A stretch of 64,000 nucleotides of DNA from Portulaca oleracea (GCA_029582165.1 CM055883.1:21802501-21866500); one strand, 5' to 3'; positions 24,901-36,615 are shown, numbered from the stretch's first letter. The notes: generated from the letters alone by a model not told the origin. Program-made: numbers and translations.

Positions 24901-26934
24901 TACCTCTCTGGCGGCTAGACTACTCAAGGCAAAGTACTATCCGGTGGGAGACATTTTTGGCAAATATTGGCCATCGCCCGAGTTATAGTTGGCGTAGTTT
25001 GTGTGAGGGGCGAAATTTGGCTCAGTCCCAAGCCCGTTGGTTCGTAGGAAATGGTGACAAAGTTAGTATTTGGCAAGATAAATGGATAGATAGGGAGCCT
25101 TCCTTAAAGTTAATAACTCCTAGTAGCGGTGCTTATCCCCTCACTTCAGTTAAGGATTCGATTGACAATGATAATGGATGTTGGAAAAAACAAATCATGA
25201 ACCAATTCTTCCTTCCTTGCGACGTTGATGCGATCATTTCCATCCGCTTAATTGCACTTGGCTCGAGGATCGTGTGGCTTGGAATGACAAGAAGGACGGG
25301 GAATATAGCGTAAAATCGGGGTATCAAAACATTCTCAAAGTAAGGCTTGCATTGGACGCATCATCAAGCAACAATAATCCGGGTAAGACCCTATGGGGTA
25401 AACTCTAGAAGCTATCTATCCCCCCCCCCAGGTATCCGATCGTTTAGTTGGAGACTTTGTCAGGGTATCCTTCCATCAGTGGGTGCTACCATGCTATCCA
25501 TAGGAGAATCAAACTAGCTGAAGGGAGATCAATGTCGGATTTGTGGCTCCAAAGAGGAAACGAACTGCCATAGTATTTTTCATTGCCCACCGGCACGGGA
25601 GATTTGGGAAGTAAGTGACAATGATGCCTCTCTCTGGGATGTTCACTACCCCTTTACCCTAGACGTGGTGTACCAAGCATTCGATAAGCTGCAGGAGGAA
25701 TGCCGAGCCTGGTTCATCATGATTTCGTGGCAATGCTAGAATGCTCAGAATCGTCTACTCATCAAGAATATTTGGCCCAACTTAGTGTACCTAGTCTCAA
25801 AAGCCCGTGAATTGTTCTTGGATTATCAATTGTTGCCTCCTCTCAACCAACCAGTCAAGCCCTCTTTTAACTCCACCTGGTCTTCACCTGATACCAGGAC
25901 TTGGAAGTTAAATTTTGACGCGGGCAAGCTTGGTGATTGGGGCTGTGGTTGGGGTTTTGTTATTCGAGATCATGATGGGGCAGTGGTTTCAGCGGGAGTA
26001 AAGCAACAGCAAGGTTCTCATCTGTTGAGTTGGAAGAAGCCGAGGCCTGTCTTTTGGGCATGCACACAGCCTAGGAGGCGGGGTTTCATTATTTAATTGT
26101 GGAAGGCGACTGTCTCCCCCTTATAAACAAGCTGAAGTCCACGTTCAAGGCTAACAACCTGATTGGCATGGTGGTTGAAGATATTCATAAGTTAGTCTTG
26201 CGTTTTTCTTTTGTTTCTTGGAGTCACATTCTTCAAGGGGGGAATCGAGTTGCACATTCTCTTGCTCACCTACAACCCTATCTATGATTTGGCTACTAGA
26301 ATTTGGTTGGAGGAGGAACCCGAAGCATCATTGGCCTTGGCCCGAGTGGATATGTATCGTTTTATGCATGATGAATGAAAGCTATTCGCTCGTTGGGCGT
26401 GTTTTTTCCTCAAAATTTTTTTTAAAAAAAAATTAAATAGATTTTTATTACTTTCACTTTATAACCTAACCAAATATAGTAAGTGCTTGTTGAATGTGCA
26501 AACATAATTTTATAACAAATAGAAACATAAACTATTTAACTATTTAAGTATAAATATGAAAAATATATTGACATAATTAAGTATGTAAAAATGCAAGAAA
26601 TAATGTTGTTAATCTGTTTGAATAACAAAGTACTGATATTAAATTTTTAAAGAATGAAAAGTATTTAATAGTAAATTATTGAGAAAGTGCTATTTTCATA
26701 AATTGGATCTTTCAAACAATTTTTTGTTCGATGAAAAAGTTTATATATGGATCGGAAATTTAAAATAAAATATAAGAATAACTTTTATATAAGGAATTAA
26801 GGATTGTTGGATTGCAATGATATAGATTTTTGGGGTATTAGCCAATAATAATACTACTAATTTTATTGAACGTCAGTAGTACCAACCATAGACTTCACCT
26901 AGTCGGTAGGCTTTTGACTTGGTAGAAAGATAAT

Positions 26935-27212
26935 GGGGGTGTTTGGCAAACAAGCTTTTTGGGTAGCTTTTAGCTTTTTGAGTAGTTTTTAGCTTTTTGA
27001 TCAAGGTTAAAAAGCTACTTGAGGTGTTTGGTAAGTAACTTTTTATATTAGTTTTTTGGACCCAATAAGCTAGTATTCAAAAAGCTACTTGATGAAGCTT
27101 TTTGAGGTAGCTTATCCAAACAGCTAAAGTCAAACAGCTACCAGCTAACAACTACAAACTAGCAATTAACAGCTACCAGCTACCAGCTTCCAGCTAGTTG
27201 CCAAACATGGCC
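26935..27212. mobile_element. hAT-like MITE with GTGTTTGGCAAAC ends
   Basis: The left end GGGTGTTTGGCAAACAAGCT pairs with the right end AGCTAGTTGCCAAACATGGC. The interior repeats AGCTTTTTGAG and TACCAGCTA. This class of MITE is common in plant genomes. Target duplication is not resolved. Confidence 0.72.
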
Positions 27213-27220
27213 AATGTATA

Positions 27221-27442
27221 GCCTAATTGTTTGAGTTAGATGCTAGAGCAAGTTGAGAAAACATTGATAGCCCACATTTTGAAGCCAACTAAATAACATT
27301 AACCAACTTAGCTAAACAATAATGTAAAAACCTTATTTATTTTTTTAGGTAAATTGGTTAACACTGCTTAGCTGGCAAAAAAAAAAAAGGGACAACCAAC
27401 CTTTTTTCCACTTGCTTTGCCCTCCAACTCAAACAATTAGGC
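27221..27442. mobile_element. Inverted-repeat element of about 222 bp
   Basis: GCCTAATTGTTTGAGTTAGA at 27221 is the inverse of TCCAACTCAAACAATTAGGC ending at 27442, and the match continues inwards for about 45 bp with mismatches (AGCAAGTTGAGAAAA versus its counterpart). Family unknown. Confidence 0.7.
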
Positions 27443-28000
27443 GACATGTCGTCTTTTCGTCAAGTTAAACACATACTAACTCAGTTTCATACTATTGTCA
27501 GAAAATAGGTCTATAATTGATACTGCTAACGTCGAATAATATTATTGATATCATTATTGTTCAATAACCCTAACATTCATATTATCGTTATCCATTCATA
27601 TTATCGTTATCCAATAATCATTTATATAATTATTAACAATATCCACACAAAGCAGGATTATCGGATTAGTGATCACCGAAACTAAAAAAGACGGAAGACA
27701 AAAGGCAAAATCAGAAACGAGGCATGACAAAAGCCCATTTAATAAAAACCGGGCGTTGGTCGTCAATTTATTGGTTCGTTCATCCTTGGTTTCCCCACTT
27801 GCCTGCCCTTTGTTTGTTCCCATTCCATTATTCTCCATCTGCTGCTCCTTCACCACCGAACACCCATTAAACCCCAGTAAGCCAGAATACGTGTGGGAAA
27901 ACCCATCAATTTTATTGGGTCAATTCGGAAATTGCATCTGGTGTAGTGTTTGTGTGAAAATCCCAATTTCTAGGGTTAGGTTTTCTCCGAGAGATGTGGG
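27443..28000 (+). promoter_or_regulatory. Promoter and 5' leader region of the phosphatase gene
   Basis: The region is AT-rich up to about 27660, then more pyrimidine-rich, as expected for a plant leader. A tandem CATTCATATTATCGTTATCC occurs twice at about 27574-27613. An ABRE-like core ACGTGT is present at 27889-27894. The transcription start is not determined. An upstream ATG at 27994 opens a short overlapping frame. Confidence 0.45.
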
Positions 28001-28056
28001 ATGCTGGAAGCATTGATGAACTTTCTCTCTCTATGTTGGAAGCCTTTCGGCGTTGA
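27994..28056 (+). CDS. Overlapping upstream ORF (20 codons) of the phosphatase mRNA
   Basis: ATG at 27994 lies seven bases before the main ATG, in another frame, and reads through to TGA at 28054-28056, inside the phosphatase coding region. Its start has G at -3, similar in strength to the main start (also G at -3). Ribosomes using it would bypass the main ATG, so it could lower translation. Whether the transcript includes it depends on the unmapped start site, though the distance makes that very likely. The peptide itself has no recognisable motif. Confidence 0.4.
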   Translation: MWDAGSIDELSLSMLEAFRR

Positions 28057-31000
28057 CATCGTGTGTGGTAACGGCGCTGGAGTTGATGATAATGGTGAAG
28101 GTAGAGATGGCTTGCTTTGGTACCGTGATTTCGGAAAGTGTGCCACAGGAGAGTTCTCCATGGCTGTTATTCAGGCTAATCAGGTCCTTGAAGATCAGAG
28201 CCAGATCGAGTGTGGCTCTTTTGGTACCTTTGTCGGTGTCTATGATGGTCATGGTGGCCCTGATGCTGCGCGTTTTATTTGTGATCACCTCTTTCGCCAT
28301 TTTCAAGGTCCGTTCTTTTGCTTTTGCTGTTTCTTTTTTTATCTGATTTTTGTCTTCGATCATATCACCAAGTGGGTTTTTGATCATAGGTTTGAAAAGT
28401 CTTCTTTTTAAAAATTCTTTGTGTATATATACATATAAAATTGAGTCGTGTAGGTATGTCATTTATAATTGTGTAATTGGAGTGATATTGATTGGTTGCT
28501 TAAATGGGTACATAAATAGGTAAGTGAAATAGGATGAAGAAGCTTCAAGTGTTTATTATTGCTTGATTATATCCTTGTTTGATGGTTATCTTGTCATTGT
28601 AACATTTGTTTGATCATTCATGATTTTCTTTTCCCCTTCAAATTCTTTTTGGCCAAATAAGAGGCTGATTGTGAAAAGGTACAGTGAGAATAAGTTCATC
28701 TGTGATCCATGGTTTATTTGTTGTGCGGGGACTGGGGGGTTTACTGCTAGTCATTGGGAATGCTACATGCCTACATGGAGATTTATTGCTAGTCTTCTGT
28801 GGAGATTTATTCAAACCATGGTTTAGGGGGAAGATGATGTGCAACCAAGAAGTTAAAAAACGACAATGTTGATACCTGCCTACCCACCCATTGGGCTTGT
28901 CTCTGCTGGGTTCTGGTCAACTTTGGGATCAGTTTGGATGACTCGTCTACCTTATTGTGCAAAAGGGCTTGTCTGTCTTACTTCCACCTGAGTTGGTATT
29001 TCGTTACATTTTTATACGAGGCATTTTAGCTGAGAGTGACACACAGGCTATTAAAATTCTGAAGAATTTGACAATTTCATCGATTATGATCGTCCTTCTA
29101 TCCCTGTTTGTGCAATGTCTAACTATCTATATAGAAGCCTACCTTATGTTTGCGTTCTTAGGCTTTCCGTTGATGCAGCAATATCAGCTGAGACTGATGG
29201 TGTAGTCACAGCAGAGACCATAAGAAGAGCTTTCCGGGAAACTGAGAATGGTTTTAGTGCTCTTGTATCCGATTTATGGAGCACGAGGCCACAAATAGCC
29301 ACAACAGGTTCATGCTGTCTTGTTGGTGTGATATCACAACACACTTTATTTGTGGCGAACCTTGGAGATTCACGTGCAGTTCTTGGGAGAAAAAACAGGG
29401 ACAGTGGAAATATTGAAGCTGTTCAGTTATCCACTGAGCATAATGCTAACTTGGAGGAAGTAAGAAAGGAACTAAGAGATTTACATCCTGATGACCCTCA
29501 TATTGTCATGCTAAAGCATGGCGTTTGGAGAGTTAAAGGAATCATTCAGGTTAGTGCACTATTGATATTTCTTCTTTCGTTGAACCCATCCAAAGATCAC
29601 GGTTTGTCTTATGTGAAATTTCCAATGCCAGATCTGCTTGATTGGCAACATGGTGTTATAGTTATGCAATATACTTCTCATTTCATTCAGCAGCTAGGTT
29701 GAGGGCATGGAAAGTCTATGATGATAGTTTGCAAGTATGCAGATTTGGTGATGTCTGGGGTGGGTTTTAGCATACTATTGAGCTTGTTATGCCTGGTTTC
29801 ACTGGATTCTAAAGGATTTAACAGTTGAAAGATGCTAGACCTTTCAATTTGTATCCATGAAGTCAGTCTATTTTGTCCTTCCTTTTTTCTTTTTTGTCTT
29901 CCCCCTCCCTGGCAGAACACAACACAAACCTATGCGGAAAATGGAGAAACATTTCTACATGAGTGTTTCCAGTTGATGGCTATGTTTCTCAAACTCGAGT
30001 TGAGGGTTAGGCCATTAAGGATATGCAGATGAATGTATATTTTAGTTGTTCTAGATTTTTCTGAATGAGTACAAGAGTTTATCTTGAATATCTCTTGGTC
30101 TCATAGGTTTCTTTGAAGTAGTTTTTTCAACAAAAATATATTTGTTTTTATAGAAATTGGATTTAAATAATCTGAACTTTGACATGTGATAGACTGAATA
30201 ATCTGACCTTCAGAAATATCCCTGAATAATCTGAACTTTGACCATATTGGATTACAGTAGTATATCAACATTAACTATTTACCAAATCCCCTTTTTTTAA
30301 AAAGAATTTGAACTTCGACCATATTGGAACCAAAATAAAAAAGGGGAATAATTAAAGATAGAGAGACGATTTTAACGAAAATGAGAATTAAGTAAATAAT
30401 TAATGTTGACATGCTAGTGTAATCCAATATGGTCAAAGTTCAAATTATTCATTAATATTTTTTAAATCTATCATGCGTCAAAGTTCAAATTATTTAAATC
30501 CAATTTCCCTTGTTTTTTAGATCAATGCTTGTTGGATATCTATCTCATTTTTTTTTCCAACTGCACATGTTAAGATGGAAGTAGTTTTGATCTATGATGC
30601 TCCAACTTGGCTAGATGGGTGCTGTACATGGGTTGACATGACACTCCATGGGTAGCTACACAACATACGTGTCCGACACCCTGTATTGCTACCAGATTCA
30701 GCTGGTTAAGGTTGAGGAATAAAAATTAAGGCAAGTAAATGGACAACAAAAGAGAAAAAAGAGAATACCAACGGATTTTGACTGCCATGGATGCTTTCTT
30801 GAGTTTGAAGAAGACGGTGGGCAATGGATAAGGCTAACTTGAAACTAATGCAACTCAACATGATTCCTATTTTCAAAGTTCTTTGGGACAATGGACAACC
30901 ATGGACTTGAGTCTCTTGGATTCTGTTTAGAACCCATGCCCTCTGTCGCACTGAGTTAGAATTTCACTTTCGGAGGAGAGAGAAATAATAGATAGAGAGA

Positions 31001-33995
31001 GAGATGGGTAGTGGCTGGATGCTTTCTAAGGGTGAGGTTTAATAATACTTTTAGTTGGGCCTTACCTAAAGGTCCAGTGTGTTACATTTTTTAAAAAATT
31101 AACTAATATGGCGAAATTGGTCCAAGTTGTAAATTTTGAATTTTCTATTCTAATATGATTTTAATTATTTTGTGTTAGTTAGATTTGTTGGGGTTTACAG
31201 CTTGTTAATATATACCTGTCCCCTATACCAGTGTCACATTTTGGACACTAGCTGTGCCCATTATTTGGAATATAGGTGCCTGATGTATAGATATCCGGGG
31301 CAACATAGGTTGACTTGTCAGTAGTGGTATATTTAACCACCATGAATATTTTACTTGTGATGTATTCTAAGTTGATACAGAAAGTGTGGCTAATAATGAA
31401 AGAACCACTTGGATGGCAGTGAAAATGCAACCATAAATGAGTGTTTCTAAAGAATGAAGGTTTCAAGAGTCATGTAAAATTAGAGTGGCAAAGAATTATG
31501 TGTGTTTGTGTCACATAATAGTGACACGGGAAAATCTGATTGGGATCACGTTAAATTAGAGAGCTGGAAGAGATCCACATATAGTTTGTTCTTTTGCCTT
31601 ACTCTTTGTGGGAAATCCAATTATCCATAGAAATTATGGAAATTTGTGGGGAATAAGAAAGAAAAACATGTTGAAAGGCCTTATAATTTATAAAATTGAA
31701 AAAAACATGTTGAGCTGAATCAAAAAGACTGTAGAAAGTAAAATAAATTTGATTGTTTTTCAATTGCCAAAATACAAAACACTAATAATGCTACGAAAGC
31801 AATGAAGACATGAAACATGTTAAGGAAAAATATGTAAACAATGTGAGTTAAAACAATCATCACAACTAATAACACTGTAGCATAAGGATTGTGTGTACAC
31901 TCATGCTGGAAACTTCTGGGAGAATGACTAGACTAATAACACTTCGTTGGCATTCTTATTTTTCTTTTTTGTTGCCCTATTTATTTGTGATTGATAATGA
32001 CATAATCATGACAACTCCCGGTCTTGTTGTACAACATACCACAATTATCTGAAGTCTTTTTAATATTAGTGTAACCATCTGTTGTGAATTTACCATCTGC
32101 AACAAGGATGCCCGCATTGGACTTGCTTCATGAATACTTCTCATCTTAAAATTTCTTTACCTAAACCAAGATTTTGGGGTGTGGGTGTGTCAAATTCATT
32201 GGTAAAAAACAGTTAGGTAAAAGTTAAATTTTTGTAACTTTTGTCAAATTTATGCTAATTAGAGTTGACAAACTTTTATCCGACCCCAAAAAAAACCGGG
32301 TCTCGACATTGATTTTTTGTCCGAATTTTGATACTGACCGAATATTCGGACATAAAATTTCTCTTTTTCTATTGCCCGAACCCGATTTCAACCCAAATTT
32401 AGCTCCGTCCAAAATGTTCGACCCGAAATAAAACCGGGTCCGGACATGAGTTTCTCGTCCGAATTTTAACTTTGTCCAACCTAATTTACCTGGACCCGAA
32501 TTTTTGCCAGCGCTAGCGCATTAAAATTAATTTTTTTTTTAAAGTTTGGTAATTTTTGGTAAATTTTGGCAAAAACTGGTAAATATTGGTAAACTGAAGT
32601 TTACCCATGAATTTGACAGCCACTATGCAGTTAAAGCTTGTTGTAGATGAAGCACTTCCATAGTTGATTCTTGTTAGCAACACTGCCTAATCAAATTGGT
32701 TGCCAAACTTGCCATAGGTTAAATTGTTCTTAACTTCCTTTGATCACCATAGGTCCATATCTTATACTTTATAGTGTCCATATCTTATACTTTATAGTGT
32801 AAATATGTGCTTCTCTTAGATTGTTCCAGGTGTCAGTAATCTTCTTTGCTTGTGTACAGTAAGATATATGAGACATGCCTTCATTTTTCTAGTTCAATCA
32901 TATCAATAGTACTGATTGTTGCCAATAGTCTTGTTTCATTTGCATGCAAGATGGACTATGTCAGTAGTTATTTTCATAAAATTTAGACAAATTGCCACAA
33001 TACTTGTGCTTCAAATTTAGTTGTTGTATTGCTATGCCGAATCATATGTGGACTATTGCTTCAGGTTCTGCAGATTAAATGATCTAACATGTAATAGTAT
33101 TCTTTTGGTTGTATTTTGTGATCATTGCTCCCCCCCCCTCCCCCCCCCCCCCGGCCCCTCTTTCAAGTATATCTTTTGATCTTCTCATCTATTCTTGAAT
33201 GTAATTTTAATTTCAGTTCTCTGATAATTTCTTTTTCAGGTTTCTAGGTCTATAGGCGACGTTTATATGAAAGATGCACAGTATAATAGGGAACCTCTTA
33301 ATGAGAAATTTAGACTTCAAGAACCAATGAACATGCCAATCTTGACTGCCAATCCCTCTATTCTTTGTCATCAGCTTCAGCCCAATGATTGTTTCATTAT
33401 TTTTGCTTCTGATGGTCTTTGGGAACACTTGAGTAATGAAGCAGCTGTGGAAATTGTCTACAATCATCCTCACGCTGTAAGACTTTTCCTGGGTCTTTCT
33501 TTTTTCGTCGTTCCTTTTTTTTTTTTTTGCATGTTTTCGTTTGATAACGATTTTTGCATACACGATGGATATTTGTATGTAACTGTTCTTAATTGTGCTT
33601 AAATTCTATTCAAGGATCAGCATTTTTTTTTAGATTGCAGAAATTGATGGACCTATTGTTTCACATTTGAATGGTATGACCTATAGGCATAGTTACCTAA
33701 ATCGGTGCTACCCCCTCCGATCCCCGATCCCAAATCGGTGTTCCCAATCGGAGTTCGAAACCGTTCCAAATCGGTGGGGAACGCGATCCAGATCGGGAAA
33801 ATGTACCGGCCCCAATTTAACTAATGAAAGAAAGGGGAAACAGATCGACTGAGTTGAAGGCAGCCATGGATATCGACTGAGTTGAAGGCAGCCATGGATG
33901 CTCTTTAAGTTTAAAGAAAGCAGATGGAGAATACAATAACTTGCGTTTGGCATCTCTATGTTCTCAGCGACGCTGCTCTCTTCCCCAGTGGTGTT

Positions 33996-34057
<62 letters not shown>

Positions 34058-35783
34058 CTCAGCGGCGGCGCTGCTACTGCTAGGGTTTTAGTTTTTTTGG
34101 GCTGCTGTATATTATTTCTGAGCTGAGCCCCTTTTATTCAACGAATTAAGTGGCTTAGGCTGCTGTACATTATTTCTTTGGCCTCTTTAAAAAGCCCAGT
34201 AGTTTAAAAATTTTAGTATAAGTGGCCCGAAAGTGAACCTGAAATAAATAACATACATTTATACTTGAATGGGTAATTACTATTGTTGAAGATCAAATTG
34301 TTAAAACTATCGCTCCCTATCGATCCAAAAAAAAATTATCAGCGAATTCCGTTCCCAAATACCATTCCTACTGAACCTACCCCCATCGATCCTGAATTTT
34401 AAAATTTATCGATTTCGATACCGATTTCGTTCCTCGACCCCTACCGATCCCCGACCCTGGTAACTATGCCTATAGGGGGATTTTTTTGACAAACTTTCAA
34501 CAATCTTCTAGGACATTGACTCACTAATAAGTTGTGGACAGTGATGTTAGACTTGATGCAACATTTTACTCCGTGAGTCCAGCTCTACATGTCCAAATCC
34601 ATGCCATTTTTTTGGTTAGTAAAATTCCTTTGAAATCGGTGAAAGTTTGTCAGAAAAACCAGCTTAAGTGCTATGCATCTCCAAGAAAAAAGGCTGGTTT
34701 GTATTTGTGCAAGAGCCCCAAAGGTGTGATTATTTATGTTCAATTTCCCTTTGAATGCATTTTTCTATGTCAAAGTGAAAACCGACATTCCTCAGTTAGA
34801 CCCATAAGCTGGTAAAACTTCGTTCACCTCGAGTCTGAAGAGATGATTAGAAGACTTTCTTGCAGATAGGTTTTGCTGACAAGCCTTTTAAAACAGGTCA
34901 CCTAATGATATTGGGTTAGTTGCTTTGTTCTGGAAAAATCACTTACTGACGTAAAAACTAGAACCAATTGTGTCAATGATCTGTCTTCTTACTTTGTGCA
35001 TGATGCATTTAGTTTCAGTTAATATAATTCAATATTGTCTGTATCTCTGGCATCGTTCCCTTAGTGGTTTTGTGCAATTTCTGGTTTGTGTGCCATATAT
35101 GATGAAACGAGCAGCCTGTTGAGAAGAGTCTAATCTACCAATAATTATAAGGCCTGTTGATTAAGTTGGCAAAACTACCGATACACAACTTAATATGCGA
35201 TCATTCTCAAAATATAAGTGGCTGGTTTGAGGCAATGAGCAAACATGAACAAAACCTGAACCTGATGCTAACACGATTGAAACATGAACATTTCATGGAC
35301 CTAAAGCTGGACCAGCCTAAAATTCCATGATCTGGGCCTGAGAACTTAATTTTGTTTGATTGCTGTAGTCTAAAGTCACTTTTTGATCATACCATGACAA
35401 TGGGTTTTAGCGTGCCCTTGTTTATACTGTGCAAAATGTTCCTGTTCCTTTCCCTTTTTTAGGACAGAAATGTTTGTTGCTACACTTGATGAATCTTCTC
35501 CATATGCTTGTTTTGTCATGAAGATGTCTACTTTTCCAAGATGTATTCTCAAACTCGTGAGCTTTTGCAGGGAAGCGCCAGACGGCTGGTCAAAGCTGCC
35601 CTACAGGAAGCTGCTAGAAAAAGAGAAATGAGGTATTCTGATCTCCAGAAAATTGACAAGAAAGTCAGACGGCATTTCCATGATGATATTACTGTCATTG
35701 TATTATTCTTAAATCATGAGCTCATCCACAGAGGTGCAGTACAGGACCCTCCAATCTCCATTCGAAGTGCTCTAGAACACTGA
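28001..35783 (+). CDS. Class D protein phosphatase 2C (four coding exons, 375 aa)
   Basis: Coding exons are 28001-28307, 29179-29549, 33240-33476 and 35571-35783, all with GT-AG introns (871, 3690 and 2094 bp). PP2Cs are metal-dependent Ser/Thr phosphatases. Class D members remove phosphate from the plasma-membrane proton pump and are inhibited by SAUR proteins (family knowledge). Visible motifs: [19 protein letters not shown] (50-68), VYDGHGG with metal-binding Asp82, GSCCLVGV (146-153), [11 protein letters not shown] (162-172), LSTEHNAN (186-193), [19 protein letters not shown] (219-237), [13 protein letters not shown] with Asp284, and [13 protein letters not shown] with Asp343/Asp344. The N-terminus [17 protein letters not shown] and the C-terminus ISIRSALEH are typical of the class, so start and stop are secure. 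Length is about that of the family. The exon 2 acceptor at 29178 is chosen because it gives [15 protein letters not shown]. No defect is seen. The paralogue is not determined. Confidence 0.93.
30153..30507. mobile_element. Foldback MITE with long inverted arms in intron 2
   Basis: The left arm from GAAATTGGATTTAAATAATC (30153) is the inverse of the right arm ending GATTATTTAAATCCAATTTC-like sequence at 30507. The arms are about 130 bp with scattered mismatches and contain the phrase CTTTGACCATATTGGAT and its inverse ATCCAATATGGTCAAAG. The centre (about 30290-30380) is A-rich. The transcript of this intron could fold into a long hairpin. Confidence 0.82.
32188..32618. mobile_element. Inverted-repeat element in intron 2
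   Basis: TGTCAAATTCAT (32188-32199) is the exact inverse of ATGAATTTGACA (32607-32618), and the match runs on as GGTAAA versus TTTACC. The interior includes GACCCGAA-type strings and repeated TTTTGGTAAA. Family and target duplication are unresolved. Confidence 0.65.
33846..33899. repeat. Tandem 28-bp duplication
   Basis: ATCGACTGAGTTGAAGGCAG followed by CCATGGAT occurs twice in a row inside the intron 3 TIR element. Confidence 0.8.
33997..34054. repeat. (CT)n microsatellite
   Basis: An uninterrupted run of about 29 CT dinucleotides inside the intron 3 TIR element. A nearby reading frame of Ser/Leu repeats is an artefact of it. Confidence 0.95.
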
Positions 35784-36237
35784 TTATAGCAGTGCTCAAC
35801 CTGATTTTTGTCTTTTCTTTTCCTGGTTGTGCACTTGACCGAGAAACTGCCTAGGCAAAAGTGGTTGATTCTAACAAGCACAAAATGCGAAGTCTCAAAC
35901 CTGTAAAAGTAGCTGCCCTTAACCTTCATTCGAGGAGCCATGGTATCTAGTTGATAGGGTACTTTCTCTTGGAGATTTAAATGCAAAGAAAATAACCCTG
36001 CAGTTTACTGCTCAACTGACATGGAAGTGGAAGCCTATCCGTGCTATGACAGTTCTTTTTCTGTGTTATTTTTAATTGGGGGAAATGGATTTATAGTAGG
36101 CAGGGCTAGAGTTCTAGTGAACACATAATGCCATATCTATCCGTTTTCGTTTTATTGTTGAATTAACTGATGTTTGAGGATTAAGATGATATCTCAATTG
36201 TATCAAAAAGAGGGTTTACACATGATTGCAATGGCTA
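35784..36237 (+). other. 3' untranslated region of the phosphatase gene (extent uncertain)
   Basis: Sequence following the stop codon up to the MITE target site. It contains AAAATAACC and TTTTAATTGGGG but no canonical AATAAA; an AATAAA occurs at 36312-36317, inside the downstream MITE. The polyadenylation site cannot be placed. Confidence 0.4.
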
Positions 36238-36246
36238 CTTTCAGAT

Positions 36247-36615
36247 CAAAAATGATAAACATCTTGATGCAAGATGGTTCTTAATCATCTTGCATTTTTT
36301 TCTAAATCACCAATAAAGTTAAATCTAAGTGTATTTAAATCATTCTAAATGCGTATTTCATTATTTAAAAATAATTATTTGTTTATATTTATTTCATAAA
36401 TATAGAACTATGTATAAAATGTGCATTTTCTACTTTGATTGATAAAATTAGGCTATTATTATATTTTTTGACCTAGCTAATAAGTATTATATTATTATAA
36501 TTGATAAATATATATCATTATTAAAGAAACTATTAATAAAAGTTACAAAAATATGAAATATGCCTACTTCAAGATGGTTAAGAACCATCTTGAGTCAAGA
36601 TGATTATCATGGTCC
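36247..36615. mobile_element. Mutator-like MITE with 9-bp target duplication
   Basis: Flanked by the perfect 9-bp direct repeat CTTTCAGAT (36238-36246 and 36616-36624), the length typical of Mutator-like elements. ATGATAAACATCTTGATGCA near the left end pairs with the inverse of the right end (…CAAGATGATTATCAT), and the shared CAAGATGGTTCTTAA extends the inverted repeat to about 40 bp. The interior is AT-rich. Confidence 0.8.

Larger units (their letters stand above)
19352..26378 (+). pseudogene. LINE ORF2: endonuclease, reverse transcriptase, RNase H
   Basis: The protein start reads MSLVALNCRGLSDP (19352), then a one-base shift leads to KKENDLLGFIRKSKP and VFLSETK, an APE-type endonuclease N-terminus. 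After the inserted solo LTR it resumes at 22641 with LPWLLGADINEVL, the expected motif around the catalytic DxN. Reverse transcriptase follows at about 23520-24620: KLDMRKAFDRVEW, GDPLSPFLFA and LLFADDTILF, holding the expected catalytic aspartates. A zinc-finger RT linker follows at about 25390-25620. RNase H at about 25900-26290 has WKLNFDAG, a VELEEAEA equivalent in a shifted frame, and VEGDCLPLI. At least six frameshifts or stops break the frame. Confidence 0.9.
19152..26433 (+). mobile_element. L1-type LINE, 5'-truncated and decayed, split by a solo LTR
   Basis: The order is: tail of ORF1 (to 19346), ORF2 endonuclease start at 19352, interruption by the family C solo LTR (19721-22635), rest of the endonuclease, reverse transcriptase, zinc-finger linker, RNase H (to 26378), a 3' untranslated region of about 35 bp and an A-rich end near 26433. 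Plant L1 elements with a C-terminal RNase H have this layout. Many frameshifts and stops show that it is inactive. I could not resolve its own target duplication. Confidence 0.88.
26434..27442. other. AT-rich spacer upstream of the phosphatase gene, with two inverted-repeat elements
   Basis: Positions 26434-26930 are A/T-rich with nothing recognisable. Two inverted-repeat elements follow (26935-27212 and 27221-27442), abutting each other and the gene's upstream region. Confidence 0.55.
29550..33239 (+). other. Intron 2 of the phosphatase gene (3690 bp)
   Basis: A long T-rich intron, bounded by CAG|GTTAGT and TTTTTCAG|G. It holds a foldback element (30153-30507) and an inverted-repeat element (32188-32618). 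A cytosine run lies at 33130-33153. At about 30780-30830 the phrase GCCATGGATGCT and its flanks resemble sequence inside the intron 3 element (33870-33930). No exon-like conserved phosphatase motif is present. Confidence 0.8.
33681..34475. mobile_element. TIR element in intron 3 with an internal CT microsatellite
   Basis: CTATAGGCATAGTTACC (33681-33697) and GGTAACTATGCCTATAG (34459-34475) are perfect 17-bp inverses. Either the flanking TATA is the target duplication and the element is GGCATAGTTACC to GGTAACTATGCC, or it is part of the terminal repeat. Inside lie ATCGG-rich strings, a tandem 28-bp duplication (33846-33899) and a CT run. No transposase is present. Confidence 0.78.

Noticed and set aside
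27669..28016. 115-codon frame just upstream of the phosphatase
   Set aside because: It spans the promoter and leader, has no recognisable motif, and overlaps the secure phosphatase start.
28031..28462. 143-codon frame antisense to phosphatase exon 1
   Set aside because: It is a shadow of the sense exon and runs into intron 1; the sense strand has the complete PP2C motifs.
29115..29187. Alternative acceptors for phosphatase exon 2 at 29160 and 29187
   Set aside because: The first gives an early stop. The second is in frame but drops the AIS residues usual in the family before AET; the acceptor at 29178 fits best.
33267..33602. Frame continuing beyond phosphatase exon 3
   Set aside because: The coding part ends at the GT donor at 33477; the rest is intron read-through.
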